The position numbers and the translations under genes were made by a program. A DNA stretch of 57,359 bases from Hoyosella rhizosphaerae (lineage in GTDB: Bacteria > Actinomycetota > Actinomycetes > Mycobacteriales > Mycobacteriaceae). Location of the stretch: assembly GCF_014643175.1 (NCBI RefSeq), contig NZ_BMJH01000005.1, positions 1 to 57,359 of the forward strand, written 5' to 3'. Numbering within the stretch: the first letter of the stretch is position 1; every line of letters begins with the position of its first letter. Shown here in pieces: positions 36,895 through 51,800 of this stretch. The notes under the pieces were generated by a model. The model did not search any database. It was not told the DNA's origin and was given only the letters and a program-made list of their open reading frames with translations.

Positions 36895-39800
36895 GTGAGC
36901 CACACTGATGTACCTGAGTTTGATTACCACGATTCTCAGGGAGACGGTCGTCGCTCTTTTCCACTCTCCGCCGCTCAATACAGCATGTGGATGTCTCATC
37001 AACTTTCGCCCGAAACCCCCATTGCGATTGCGCAGTTTGTTGAGGTTTTCGGCGACGTCCAGCGTGACCAGCTATCTGCAGCGATATTGCAAGCTGGGCG
37101 AGAATTGGGCTCAGGGTATCTGCGCATCATCGATACTGAATCCGGTGAACCGCGGCAATTAGTCGACCCCACGCTCGAACAGAGACTTGAATTCCTCGAC
37201 GTCTCGTCAGAGGCGGACCCAGAAGCGGCAGCGCGCGAGTGGATGCGGTCTGAATATTCGACGCCAATTGATATCACCGCCGGGGCGTTGGGTCGCTCGG
37301 TGCTGCTGAAGCTCGCTGATCAGCACTATTTCTGGTACATGCGTCTGCACCATATTGCGATTGACGGATTCGGCGGGATGAATCTCATCAGCCGTATCGC
37401 GGAAGTCTATTCAGCGCTTGTCGTCGGGCGGGAACCGTCGCCTATGCCGACGGAATCGCTTCGCGCTATCTATGATTCCGAGGTCAAGTACCGGAATTCC
37501 AGTCGGTTTGAGCGTGACCGTGAGTTCTGGGTTGACTACGCGCACGATATGCCTAACAAGGTGACGTTGGCGTTGCGCTCAGCGCCAGCAGCTCCACGGA
37601 GTCTTGTCCTGTCGGAGGACGTCGACCCCAGTACTGATGCAGGGTTGGAGGAGTCTGCGGCGCAGTACAACGGGTCGTGGGCGCCGGTAACGATCGCCGC
37701 GCTTGGCGCGTATCTCGCGAGGGTGAGCGGATCTGACGAGGTTGTTCTGAGCCTGCCTGTGTCGTCTCGTGTCACAAAAACTATGCGTTCATCGGGCGGA
37801 ATGGTATCCAATGTGGTTCCGCTGCGAGTTGTGGTGCGGCCCGACCAAACTCCGCAGGAATTGTCGGAATACGTACAGAAGCAGTTGTTTTCGGCGTTGC
37901 GGCATCAGCGTTATCGGTATGAAGACTTGCGTCGCGACTTAGGTACGTTGTCGGCTGATCGTGAGTTCTTTGGACCCACTGTGAACATCATGATGTTCCA
38001 GCCGGAGGTTCGCCTGGGAGACGTTGTTGGCAAGCTCAGTGTTTTGAGCACGGGTCCCGTCGAGGACCTTTCAGTGAACCTGTACCCGGCTACGGGGCAG
38101 GAGCGCATCCATATCGATTTTGAGGCAAACCCTAATAGGTACACCGAGAGTGAACTGGCACGGCATCACAAACGCTTCTTGCGTTACCTGAAGAACTTTG
38201 TCGCAGCTGCCGATGGCGTCGTGGTTCAAGACCTCACGTTGATGGATGATGAAGAATCAGCGGCGGTACTGGCCTGGTCTAGGGGACCTCGCGAGGATTC
38301 TTCGGAAGATTCTCCGACCATCGCTGTGAGGGCGGTTCTGAAGGCCTCACAGGCGGATATGTCGTCAGCGCTCGCGGTGGTTGCGGGTGATCGGCATGTG
38401 ACATATGGCGACTTCAGTCGGGCCGTGGACGCGCTTGCGGCGCAGTTGCATCGCCGCGGTGTGGGCCCAGATGATGTTGTCGCGCTTGCGTTGCCCCGGT
38501 CGGTGGAGTGGGTGGTGGCGATGGCCGCGGCCTGGCAGGTGGGTGCGGGCTATGCCCCGGTGGACCCGACATTCCCCACCGACAGGCTGAATGCCGTACT
38601 GACTGATACTGAGGCAGCCGCAGTGGTGTGCCTAGCAGGGTGGGAGCACGAGTCGTTTGTTGCGGACGGTCAGCGGGTTGTGTGCGACGTGGACGTTCTT
38701 GCTGCATCAGGTGACTGCTACCGTCCGGCGACCGATCCCTGGTCTGCACCGGGTGCGGGTTTGCGAACTGCGTACATCATTTCCACCTCCGGTTCGACCG
38801 GGCGGCCTAAGCCGACGGTAGTTCCGATGGCTGGTGTAGCGAACACCGTGAACTGGTATCGAGGCGAATTGGCGATCGGCGAGGGCCGAGGTGTTCTGAT
38901 CGCGTCATCGCCTGGTTTCGACCTCACACAGAAGAACGTCTGGGCGGCGCTGGCAAGTGGCGCGACGATTGTGCTCGCGCAGGATGGGTTTGACCCCGCC
39001 GACATTTTGCCAGCTGTCGAAACGTACGACGTCGCGGTCGCCAATATGTCGCCGTCTGCTTTCGAAGCGCTCGTCGATGCTGACACTGGCCACGTGCTGG
39101 AAAGACTGGAAACGGTTTTTCTGGGTGGCGAAGCTATCCGCCCACGCCCGCTGAGCGGTCTGCTTGGCGCTGGTGTTTCGTTGGTCAACAGTTATGGCCC
39201 TACCGAAGCGTCGGACGTGGTGTCTTACGCGCGGATGACAGACGCGGACACGGTGTCTGTGCCTATTGGGCATCCGGTGCCGAACATTGATTTGTTAGTT
39301 CTCGATCGCAGACTGCAGCCTGTTCCCGTTGGTGTTGCCGGGGAACTGTATGTAGCCGGTGTGGGCGTTGGCCGCGGTTATGGCGGACAGATGGCGCTTA
39401 CGGCCGGTCGGTTTGTGGCCAACCCGCAGGGAACTTCTGGCGAGCGGATGTACCGCACTGGTGACCTTGTGCGGTGGCGGGCAGATGGAGAACTGGAGTA
39501 CATCGGCCGTACCGACTTCCAAGTCAAGCTTCGTGGCTTCCGCATCGAGTTGGGCGAGATTGAACTAGCACTGCTCAGTCACGACAGCGTCGCCCAGGCG
39601 ACGGCTGTGGTTTTGCGGGGTGAAGGCACCCCAGACAGGCTTGTCGGCTATGTCGTCGCGGCTGAAGGCACAGTTGTCGATGACGGCGATGTGCTCCGTC
39701 ACGTGGCAGAGTTTCTGCCCGGCTACATGGTTCCGTCTGTGCTGGTTGTCTTAGATAGCCTCCCGCTAACCGCGAGCGGAAAAATTGACCGGAAAGCCCT

Positions 39801-42800
39801 TCCGGAACCAAATTTCGGGGCGATGGTGTCGTCCTCGCGTGACCCGAAGAACGAAACTGAACGCATCCTTGCGGAGATTTTCGCGAGCGCATTGGGGCTC
39901 CCGGAAATCGGACTTGATGACTCATTCTTCGCACTTGGTGGCGACAGCATCATGTCCATCCACGTTGTGTCTCGCGCTAAAGCCGCGGGCATCCTCATCA
40001 CGCCTCGGGATGTGTTTGAGCGGCGAACCGTTGCTGCACTTGCACAGGTAGCGAAGTCGATTGACGCAACCACGGATGTGGTTGTTCTTAACGAACTTGA
40101 GGGCGGCGGCGTAGGTTCGGTGCCGCTCACTCCAGTGATGTCGTGGATGGTGGAGCGCGGCGGGGACTTCGGTCAGTATTCGCAAGCCGCGCTGCTGACG
40201 TTGCCCGTTGGCATCACCGCAGACGGTCTCGCTGCAACCTTGCAAGCTGTTGTCGACCACCATGATCTGCTGCGCGCATGCGTCAGTAGGAGTGGCTTGG
40301 AAGTACTGCCCGCGGGGAGTATCGCGGCAAACGAAGTCGTCACCAGGGTTCGCCCAAACGCAGCCCCTGGTACCGCTGAGTTTGCTTCGGCTGTGTCGGA
40401 GTCACTCACTGCATCGGCTGAACGACTCGACCCATCAACGGGTCGCATGTTGCAAGCGGTGTGGTTCGACCTAGGCCCCGATACCGCCGGTCGCGTCTTG
40501 CTTGTGATTCACCATGTCGCTGTTGATGGTGTGTCGTGGCGCGTATTGGTACCGGACCTCATTGCAGCGTGGGCACAAATTCGCGACGGCGGGCTACCAG
40601 AATTGCCGCCGGTGGGGACATCTTTCCGACGCTGGGCCCACGGTCTGAAGGAAATGGCGGAGTCGCGAGCCGACGAGTTTACGCTGTGGGAAGACATGAT
40701 CCAGGGCGATGAACCTATCCTCGGATCGCGGGCACTAGACCCCGTGGTTGATGTCAACCGCACCTTGAAGCGCGCCACGTTCGAGATCACGCCGAATGCT
40801 ACTGAAACACTGTTGACCACTGTTCCTGAGGTCTTGCGCGGCGGAGTGGACGACGGTTTGATTGCGTCGCTCGTCCTCGCCCTTGCACGGTGGAAGGGCG
40901 CAACGACTCCTCTTATCGGCTTGGAAGGGCACGGCCGAGAAGAAGCTGCTGTACCGGGCGCCGATGTGAGCCGCACGTTGGGTTGGTTCACCACGATCGC
41001 ACCTGTGCGGTTCGATGCAAGCTATGTCGATATTGCTGATGCTTTTTCCGGTGGCGAGGATGCGGGTGTCGTCCTTAAGTCGGTGAAGGAGCAGCTGCGA
41101 TCGGTTCCAGATCGCGGTGTTGGTTTCGGCATGCTGCGGTATTTGCATTCCGACGGTGCCGCACGCCTGGGGGCAGCCAACCCGCAGGTGATGTTCAACT
41201 ATCTGGGCAGGTTTGTCACGGGTGAAGTTCCTGAGGGTCTACGTGAGCTTGGTTGGATGCCAGCCGACGACTCCGATGAAATGATGTTCACCTTCGCCCC
41301 AGACATGGCCGCACCCGGGGCTTTGGACATTACGGCGATGATTTCTCCTTCCGATGCCGGTCAGGTTCTGCAGGTCGTTGTCCTGTATCCGTCGGGTCTC
41401 TTCGCCGATGCTGAGATTTCCGAGTTCACCGAGCACTGGAAGGCTGCTCTGGGCGCGGTCTGCGATTACGCGCAGTCGCCGGTTGCCGGGGGCCTTACAC
41501 CATCCGATGTGGGCCTGGTCGACATAGACCAAGACACGATCGCGGCTTTGGAGCAGCAGTTCCCGTCGCTGGCTGATATTTGGCCTCTATCACCGTTGCA
41601 GGCGGGGATGCTGTTTCACGCAGTGCTAGCTGAGGACAGCGTGGACGCTTATATGGTCCAACTTGTCCTGCATGTTCGCGGTGCCGTGGATGTGGAGCGT
41701 CTTTCGCGCGCCGTCCGGGGCGTCGTTGCGCGGCACCCGAACCTGCGCGCAGCGTTCACGGCAACGGCGGATGGCGACCCGCTTCAGGTTGTTGCTGGTG
41801 CCGTAGATGTTGGCGTCGAATACCTCGACCTCACGAACACAAATGATCCAGATTCGGGGCTGGCCGAGTTCTTGGAGGCAGACCGGTCGCAGCGGTTTGA
41901 CATGACTGCGGCACCTTTGGTGCGCGTAACTGTGTTGGAACTGCGAGAGGGCGACTATCGGGTTGTTCTCACGAACCATCACATTTTGATGGATGGGTGG
42001 TCCACACCGCTCTACCTGCGCGACCTCATTGCGTTGTATGTTTCCGATGGAGATACGGCTTCGCTTCCGTCTGCACGGTCGTACAAGGATTACCTTGAGT
42101 GGGTTCAGCAGCAAGACGTGGATGTGTCTTTGCGAACGTGGCGGGATGCTCTTTCTGGCCTCGACGAGCCGACCACGCTTATTCCGCTGGAACGGGCGCG
42201 CAAGCACGACTCACCTTCGCGTGAAGTAGTGCACGAGTTCAGCGCTGAACTGAGTTCGCGCATCACTCATGTTGCACGAGATCTAGGTGTCACGGTGAAC
42301 ACCGTTGTTCAGGTTGCGTGGGGAATCGTCCTATCCACGGAAACGGCACGCACTGACTTAGTGTTTGGTGCCACGGTATCGGGGCGCCCGCCGCAACTTG
42401 ACGGCGTCGAAGAGATGATCGGCCTGTTCATCAATACTCTGCCGGTGCGGTTGCGGCTTGATCCGCGAGAAACTTTCACGGAGTTGCTGACGCGCGTCCA
42501 AGGCGAACAAGCTGACCTTCTCGAACACCACTATGTGCAACTTGCTGAGATCCAGGACGTGGCTGGCAACGGGGCCCTGTTCGACACATTGACGGTGTTT
42601 GAGTCGTACCCGGTGGATCGTGCTGGACTCGGTGAGGACGTCGACCTTGCTGGTATGCGAGTCGTTGACATCGAGGGGTTGGACGCGGCGCACTACCCGG
42701 TCACCGTCATCACGCACGCTGAACCTGCGTTGAAGATCATTTTGAAGTACTTCCCGGACTTGCTTGCAGCGGAGCGTATGACGTCGTTGCTGCAGCGCAT

Positions 42801-45800
42801 GGTGCGCACCTTGGTCAGCATCGCAGACAAGCCGGATACAACATTCGGTGAGTTCGACGTCTTGACTGAGGGGGAGCGCAGCCAACTTGCTCCGGTTAAC
42901 GGTCCTGCTGGACAAACGCCGCGTCCGCTACCGGATATTTTCGCTGAGACGGCTGCGAACGCCGCTGACAACATCGCGATTATTGATCGCGACCGAACGC
43001 TGACTTACGCCGAACTTGATGCGCGTTCGTCGCAAGTTGCCCGCTACCTCATTGCCAGAGGTGTGCGTACCGAACAGTTCGTGGCACTTGGCCTGCCACG
43101 CTCGCAAGAATCCTTGCTCAGCGTGTGGGCGGTTGTGAAGTCCGGTGGAGCTTTTGTTCCGGTGGACCCAAGCTACCCAGCAGACCGTATTGAACACATG
43201 CTCGACGATTCGGGTGCCGCTGTCGGATTGACCCTTATGGCTCAGCGTGACGGGTTGCCTGACACCACTGAATGGATCGTTCTTGACGACCCCGATGTGC
43301 AATCAGCAATCAGTGAATTTTCTTCTGCGCCAGTAACCGATCACGATCGTCGTGCACAGATTCGCGTCGCCAACACTGCGTACATGATCTACACATCGGG
43401 CTCCACAGGTGTGCCCAAGGGTGTGGTGGTGACGCACCGCGGCATGGCCAACTTCGCTGCCGAACAACGTGAGCGGTACTCCGTCACGCAAGACTCACGC
43501 GTGTTGCACTTTTCGTCCCCGAGCTTTGACGCATCGGTCCTCGAATATCTTCTGGCATTCGGGACCGGAGCGACGATGGTGGTGGTTCCACCAGGCACCT
43601 TTGGTGGCGAGGAACTCGCAGATATCATCCGCGAAAATGCTGCGACTCACGCGTTTATTACGCCGTCAGCGCTCGCGTCGGTAGACCCTGCCGGGCTCGA
43701 TGTTTTTCAGCATGTCGTGGCTGGCGGTGAGGCCGTTCCCGCGGACCTCGTTGCACGTTGGGCGCCGGGTCGTCGCATGTACAACGGGTATGGCCCGACC
43801 GAAACCACCATCATGGTGATGATTTCGGACCCCATGGCGCCGGACCAGCCGGTAGTCACCATTGGTCCACCCATTCGTGGGACACGCGGTGTGGTTTTGG
43901 ATTCCATGCTGCGCCCTGTCCCTGTTGGGGTGCCAGGCGAACTGTTTGTAGCAGGCTTTGGTGAGGCCCGCGGATATCACGACCGCCCGGGTCTGACGGC
44001 GGAGCGATTCGTCGCTGACCCATTTGGGGCGCCGGGCGATCGGATGTACCGCACTGGTGACCTGGTGCGGTGGACCCTTGCCGGACCGTCCGGAGAACTC
44101 GAGATTGAGTACCTTGGTCGTACCGACTTCCAGGTCAAGGTGCGCGGTTTCCGTATCGAACTTGGTGAGATCGATGCGGTGCTTGGCGCACACCCAGATG
44201 TGGACTTCGCAGTTACCTTGGGACATACCGGGGAAACTGACATCACTCGTCTTGTTGCCTACGTAAAGCCGGTGGCAGGGGCGACGCCCGAGCAGGCTGA
44301 GCTGACGGAGTTTGTTGGGCAGTCACTGCCTTCACACATGGTTCCCTCAGCCATCGTTGTGCTTGATGAGATTCCATTGACGGTCAACGGCAAGCTTGAT
44401 CGTGCACGGCTACCGGAACCTGTTTTCACGTCCCAAGACGACATCTACGTCGCGCCTGCGACTCCTGCAGAGGTTGCCGTCGCCGATGTATTTGCTAGCG
44501 TTCTGGGGCTTGAACGTGTGGGAGTGCGTGATAGCTTCTTTGACCTCGGTGGAAACTCGCTGTCGGCAACGAAGGTGATCACGCGGGTCAACAAGGCTCT
44601 CGGATGTCAGCTTGGGGTTCGGGAACTATTCGAAGCTCCCACTGTTGCTGAACTTGCTGTGCGGGCAATGGCGAGCAGCGCTGACCACACTGGTCGCGTC
44701 GCGCTGGTGGCGAAAGAGCGCCCGGCGCGTATTCCGTTGTCCCTAGCCCAGCAGGGCATGTGGTTCATCAACCAATACGACCCCACATCGCCGGTGTACA
44801 ACATCGCATTTGGGGTAGCGCTCAGTGGCGAACTCGATGTTGATGCGATGCGGGCAGCGATGGGCGACATTCTGGAACGCCACGAGGCATTGCGCACACT
44901 GTTCCCCGCCGATATGGAGGGGACACACCAGTTGATCCTCCCCATGCGCGAAGTCGACATTGCGTTGGATGTCGAGGATGTCCCAATCTTGGAACAGGAT
45001 CAGGACGCCGACAACCACCCCGCCGAGAAATCAGCGGTGGAGTTCGTGTCCCGCGGGTTCGATGTGCAACATGACCTGCCGATTCGCGCGCGGTTGTTCC
45101 GCACCGCTCAGGACCGGCACTTCCTCGCTATTGTGGTGCATCACATCGTCGCCGATGGTGCATCTATGGCGCCGCTTGCGGCAGATCTGATGTATGCGTA
45201 TTCGCGTCGCATGGTTGGTGCGGCACCTGAATGGGAGCCGCTACCGATTCAGTACGCCGACTTTGCTTTGTGGCAACGAGAAGTGCTGGGTGACGATACT
45301 GACCCCACTAGTGCGGTATCGCAGCAATTGGCATTCTGGACGCACACGTTGCGTGGCGCACCGCCGTTGTTGCCCCTGCCGACGGACCATCCTCGTCCGG
45401 CGACACAGTCACTTAACGGCGAAACTGTTGTTTTTCACATCAACGCCGAGATCCACAAAAAACTTGACCAGCTTGCGCGCCAACACAATGCAACGGTGTT
45501 TATGGTGACGCACGCCGCGCTGGCGACTTTGCTTGCCAGGTTGTCTGGAACGAGCGACATTGCGATCGGTACACCGGTTGCTGGACGTGGCGATGAAGCC
45601 GTGGACAGGCTCGCTGGGATGTTCGTCAATACCCTAGTTTTGCGGGCCCAGGTTGAGTCCGATGCCACATTCTCGGACCTGCTTCGACAGGTGTGGTCTC
45701 AAGATATTGCGGCATTTAACAATGCTGATGTTCCGTTCGAACGTGTGGTGCGGGAACTTGGGATTGAGCGGACGAGTGACCATTCACCGCTGTTCCAGGT

Positions 45801-48800
45801 GATGTTGGCGTTCCAAAACACGGACCCGGTGCGGTTCGCGTTAAGTGGGCTTGAGGTCGTTGCGGACGGCCTTGACGTTAATACGGCCAAGTTTGATCTC
45901 ATGCTCACCTTGGAGGAAACCCACACCGACAGCGGTGAGCACACCGGGATCAAAGCACAGTTCACCTACGCAACTGACTTGTTCGAGCGGCGCACCATCG
46001 CACAATATGCCGAGCGGTACACGAGAGTGCTGGAGTCAGTCGTTGCTGACCACAATGTCGTTGTTGGCGATATCAGCCTGCTTAGCGATCGAGAGCAGAA
46101 CCTATTTACCTCAAAGCCAGGGCCAGCAGGTCGATTGCAGCAACGCGTCGAATCCGCGATTCTGGACGACCCCAACGGGTCCGCTTTTGTCGTAGATGGT
46201 GCCGAGATCAGTTACCAGGAGGTCCAGGACAGAGCACGTGTCGTTGCTGAGCGCATTGGTGCCGCACGCATCCACGATGACGGCCATTACGCGTTGGCGC
46301 TGTTGACGTATGCCACAGGAGCCCTGGATGACGAAACTGCTGTCGGCCTCATAGACAGGCTTGTTCCTGTCCTGGATGCGGTTGCTGGTGACACCTCGCT
46401 TGCTCTGGGTGCGCTGGGGCAAAACTTTGCGTTGGGCGACACCGGAAAAGCTGGTTGGAATGACACAGCACATTCATGCCCCGACACGACGTTGGTGGAG
46501 TTGTTTGCGCAGCAGGTGGCAAGGACGCCAGATGCGATTGCTCTGAAGTACCGAAACCGGTCACTTACCTACGCTGAACTTGACGAATGGTCGAACCGGC
46601 TTGCCCGGCACCTCATTGGTCTGGGTGTAGGCCCGGAGTCGCGCGTGGCGTTGGTCATGCGGCGGTCACTTGAGATGGTCGTCGGAATGTACGCCATCGT
46701 TAAGGCCGGTGGCGCTTACGTGCCAGTCGACCCCGATCACCCTGCGGACCGCATCGAATGGGTACTGACGTCGTCAGACCCTGTGTGCGTGGTAACGACT
46801 ACACGGGACCGGGTGCCGTCAGCAGCCGGGATCACCGCTCTTGAGCTCGATAAACTAGACGTCAGTGGGCACGACGCTGGCGAGTTGATGGATACGGAAC
46901 TTGTCGGCCCAATTTTGCCGGACAACATCGCTTACATCATCTACACCTCAGGCTCAACCGGCCGACCCAAGGGTGTTGCAGTGTCGCACCGGGCCATCGT
47001 CAACCGGTTGCTGTGGATGCAGGACGAGTACCAACTGACCCCTGCGGACGTTGTCCTGCAGAAGACTCCGTTCACCTTCGATGTGTCGGTGTGGGAGTTT
47101 TTCTGGCCTCTACAAATCGGTTCGAAGCTTGTCATCGCACTTCCTGACGGGCACCGAGATCCGGCGTATTTGGCGGAACTTATTGCTCGGGAACGTGTGT
47201 CGGTGCTCCACTTTGTGCCATCGATGCTTGCAGTGTTTGTGGCAGCTGCTGCCGAAAGTGGTTGGCGAGATTCCATCTCCACACTGCGGCTTGTGTTCGC
47301 TAGTGGTGAGGCGCTTGCGCCCAATACCGCGGCGAGCCTCGCGGCTTTGTCCGACACAGAACTGCACAACTTGTACGGTCCGACGGAGGCCGCGGTCGAC
47401 GTCACCTACCACCAGTACACCGCTGATGACACTGTCACCGTGCCGATTGGTGCGCCCGTGTGGAATACACAGGTGTACGTTCTCGACAACCGACTTTCAC
47501 CAGTTCCTATCGGCGTGCACGGCGAGCTTTACCTCGCTGGTATTCAACTTGCCCGTGGGTACGTCGGACGCCCAGATCTCAGCGCTGACCGGTTTGTGGC
47601 TAACCCCTACGGTGAGCCAGGGGAACGCATGTACCGCACCGGTGACCTTGTCCGCTGGCGCAAGAACGGCGAGATCGAATACATCGGCCGTACCGACTTC
47701 CAGGTGAAGCTGCGCGGTCTGCGTATCGAGCTCGGCGAGATCGAAGCCGTGCTTCAAACGGCGGACAATGTTGACCAGTCCGTAGTCGTACTGCACCACG
47801 ACGCGGCTGCCGGAGATCAACTCGTCGGCTATGTCACCGCGCAGGCAGGTACCAGCGTCTCAGTAGAGGGCATCAAGAAGTACGCCGCCGGGAAATTACC
47901 TGAGTATATGGTGCCGCGCGTGATCATGGCTCTCGACGAATTCCCCTTGAACATCAACGGCAAGTTGGACAGAAAAGCACTGCCGACGCCAGAACTCGGT
48001 ACAGCAGTGGGAGCGTACATCGCCCCATCCGGCCCAGTTGAAGAAATCATTGCGGGAATCTTCGCGGAAGTAACGTCCCGCGAACACGTTGGCGCTACTA
48101 CCTCGTTCTTTGATCTCGGTGGTAACTCGTTGAGCGCAACCCTTGTCACTACGCGTATCAACGATGCGTTCGGTGCCGAACTGACGCTGCGGGATCTATT
48201 TGAATCGCCCACCGTTGCGGGGCTTGCTGCAATGGTCGAGCATGAGAGTGCCCGTACGGTAAACCGCCCCAAACTGGTTCGACAAAGCCGGGACGGCGAC
48301 ATCCCGTTGTCACTTGCGCAGCAACGTATGTGGTTCCTCAACCGCTACGATTCCGCATCTGCGGTGTACAACATGCCACTCGTTCTCAAGCTCACGGGCA
48401 AGCTGTACGTGGCAGCGTTGCAAGAAGCACTCCACGATGTTGTGGGCCGCCACGAATCGTTGCGCACGGTGTTCCCGACACGCAACGGCGAACCTGTGCA
48501 GGTGGTCTTGCCTGCTAACAAGGTGGATCTCGATGTTTCACCCGTCGACGTGGCGGGGGAGGAAGCACTTCACCGGGAGCTGTTCGCGCTTGCATCGGTG
48601 GGCTTTGATGTCACAGCCGAGCCACCGATCCGTGCTGCCTTGCTTCGCACGGCCCCAGACGAGCACACGCTGCTCGTGGTGGTTCATCACATCGCGGCGG
48701 ACGGTGCGTCACTGAATCCGCTGGCCAGCGACCTTGTGGCTGCGTATATGTCGAGGGCCGCCGGTGATACCCCGCAGTGGGAACCGTTGTCTGTGCAGTA

Positions 48801-51800
48801 CGCGGACTTTGCTATCTGGCAGCGCCAATTGCTCGGCGACGACACTGACCCTGAGTCGCTCGCAGGGCGCCAAATCGCTTTCTGGCGGGACACTCTCGCT
48901 GGGGTTCCTGACTTGTTGGAACTTCCGACGGATCGCCCGCGACCAGCTTCCCAATCGCAACGCGGCGCGACGTTTGGTTTCGCAATACCGGCTGACCTTC
49001 AGTCCGGTTTGCAACAGCTTGCGCGCGACAACCGAACGACCATCTTCATGGTGGTGCATGCAGCTTTCGCCACATTCCTGGCCAGGATTGCGCGCGCGGA
49101 CGATGTCACCATAGGCACGCCGGTAGCCGGTCGTGGTGAGCGTGCACTCGACCCGCTCGTCGGAATGTTCGTCAACACCCTTGTGTTGCGGACCCCCATC
49201 GATCCAGAGCAGTCTTTCGAAACCTTGCTCGCCGATGTGCGGGACAGGGACCTCGCGGCATTCACACACGCCGATGTGCCCTTTGAGCAACTCGTTGATG
49301 CACTGAAGCCCACACGGTCGAGCGCGCACGCCCCGCTCTTCCAAGTGGTGCTTGCGTTCCAAAACACTGACCCCATCGCGTTCGACCTGGACGGTGTCGC
49401 AGCCGAATTCCACACAGTAGACGTGCACACAACCAAATTTGACCTGATGCTCGATCTTGCTGAGCAATGGGACGACGACGGTGCGCCAAGCGGTATGCGT
49501 GGACACTTTGTCTATGCCACCGATCTTTTTGACGAGGCGACGATTTCGGGCTTCGCCGACAGGTTTGTTCATCTCCTTGGACAAGTACTTGCCGCTCCGC
49601 AAAGCCCCGTCGGCGATATCGACCTCGTCAGTGGTGCCGAACACGCCGCTATCGTCCCGGTTCGTGGCGGTGACGCACCTCCAACGCTGACGCTGCCCGA
49701 GATTTTCGCCCGTGCGGCAGCAAAGAACCCGACGGCAACCGCGATCGTCGTCGGCGATACCGAACTGACCTACGGAGAACTCGATGCACGCTCCAACGCG
49801 TTCGCCCGAGTTCTGCTCGGCCACGGGGTTACCGCGGGCTCAGTCGTCGCGTTGGCCATGCCGCGTTCCGCCGAACTTGTCACCGCGATATGGGCAGTAG
49901 CGAAAGCCGGTGCAGCGTATGTTCCGGTCGATCCCTCCTACCCAGAAGACCGCATCATCCACATGGTCACTGACTCGGACGCCATCATCGGTGTGGCACT
50001 TGAGTCAGCACAGGAGGCTCTGCCCGACTCCATCGACTGGATTGCTATCGACGGCGCTCCGATTGCGGGAGAACTAGCCGCAGCATCAACGGCGCCCATA
50101 ACTGAAATTCAACCCGTCGCGCCAACATCTGCGGCATACATGATCTACACCTCGGGCTCCACCGGACTTCCGAAGGGTGTCGTCGTCACGCACTCTGGGC
50201 TGTCATCAGTTGTCGCCGAACAAATCGACGCATTCGGGCTCACCACACAATCCCGAGTTCTACAGGTTGCGTCACCAAGTTTCGACGCATCAGTGTTCGA
50301 ACTGCTCATGGCATTCGGCGTCGGAGCCACCCTGGTCGTCGTACCAGGTGGAGGGCGCGACGCAGCAGGCGCCGTAGGACAAGTACTGCGCGAACAGCAT
50401 GTCACCCACACCGTCATCACACCCTCCGTGCTCGCCTCCATCGAACCCGAAGCGATGAACAGCATCGAAACGCTCCTCGTGGCCGGTGAAGCGTGCCCGC
50501 CTGAGCTCGTAGCGCAGTGGGCACCGGGGCGCCGCATGCTCAACCTTTATGGGCCCACCGAAGCCACAATCTGGTCCACCGTCAGCGCGCCGATGGAGCC
50601 TGGCAACCCCGTGGACATTGGTCGCCCCATCGTCGGCACCAACATCCTCGTGCTCGATGACCGGCTACGCCCAGTACCCGTCGGCGTTGCTGGCGAAATG
50701 TACATCGCTGGTGTCGGCCTCGCCCGTGGCTACCACAACCGCCACGGCATGACCGCGTCCCGTTTCGTGGCCAACCCATACACCGACGGCGAGCTCATGT
50801 ACCGCTCCGGCGACCTCGTACGGTGGAAACACGACCACACCCTCGAATACCTCGGACGTACCGACTTCCAGGTAAAGCTCCGGGGCCTCCGAATCGAACT
50901 CGGCGAAATCGAAGCTGCCCTCACCCAGCACAGCACCGTTGCACAGGCCGTGGTCGACGTATTCCATGACGCACATGTAGGAGATGTCCTAGTCGCCTAC
51001 GCAGTTGCGTCCACGCCAGAAACGCAACTCGATATCGATGCGCTCCGCGACCACGTTGGCCAAGCGCTACCGCCCTACATGGTTCCGCAAACCATCATCC
51101 AACTCGATGCGATACCGGTCACCGTCAACGGCAAGACAGACCGCAAGGCATTACCCGCGCCGGACCTCGCGCTGCTACAAAAAGAGTTCCGCGCCCCGGC
51201 CACACCGATGGAAGAAATCATCGCCGGAATCTTCGGTGAAATCACCGGACGGGAACGCGTCGGCGCGGACGACAACTTCTTCGACATCGGCGGAAACTCA
51301 CTATCCGCCACCCGTGTTGTAGCACGCACCAGCGAAGCAACAGGCCGCGAAATTGGTGTCCGAGAACTATTCGACGCACCCACCGTCACTGACTTCGCTG
51401 CCGCCGTCGAATCAGCCACAACCGGCACCAACCGGCCCGAACTAGTACCGGCCCCAGAGGGTTCCACGCCACCGCTGTCGATGGCGCAGAACCGCATGCT
51501 CATCATCAACCAACTCGACCCAGCATCACCCGCCTACAACATCCCGCTCATGCTGCGGCTAACCGGCACACTCGACGTCGATGCCATGTCCGAAGCGATT
51601 CGTGACGTCATCACCCGACACGAAGTGCTGCGGACGGTCTACTCCATTGTTGATGAGACCCCGACACCTCATGTGCTGCCAGTACGCGATGTTGCTACCA
51701 TCCTTGCGCTAGCTGAGGTCAACTCGGAAGACGAATTGATCGCACGGGCTTCCGCGTTGGCAACAACAGGTTTTGATGTCACCCGTCAGGCGCCGGTCCG

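Noticed and set aside
48709-49824. 371-residue minus-strand frame inside the NRPS
   Set aside because: Antisense to continuous, motif-rich NRPS sequence; no family signature.
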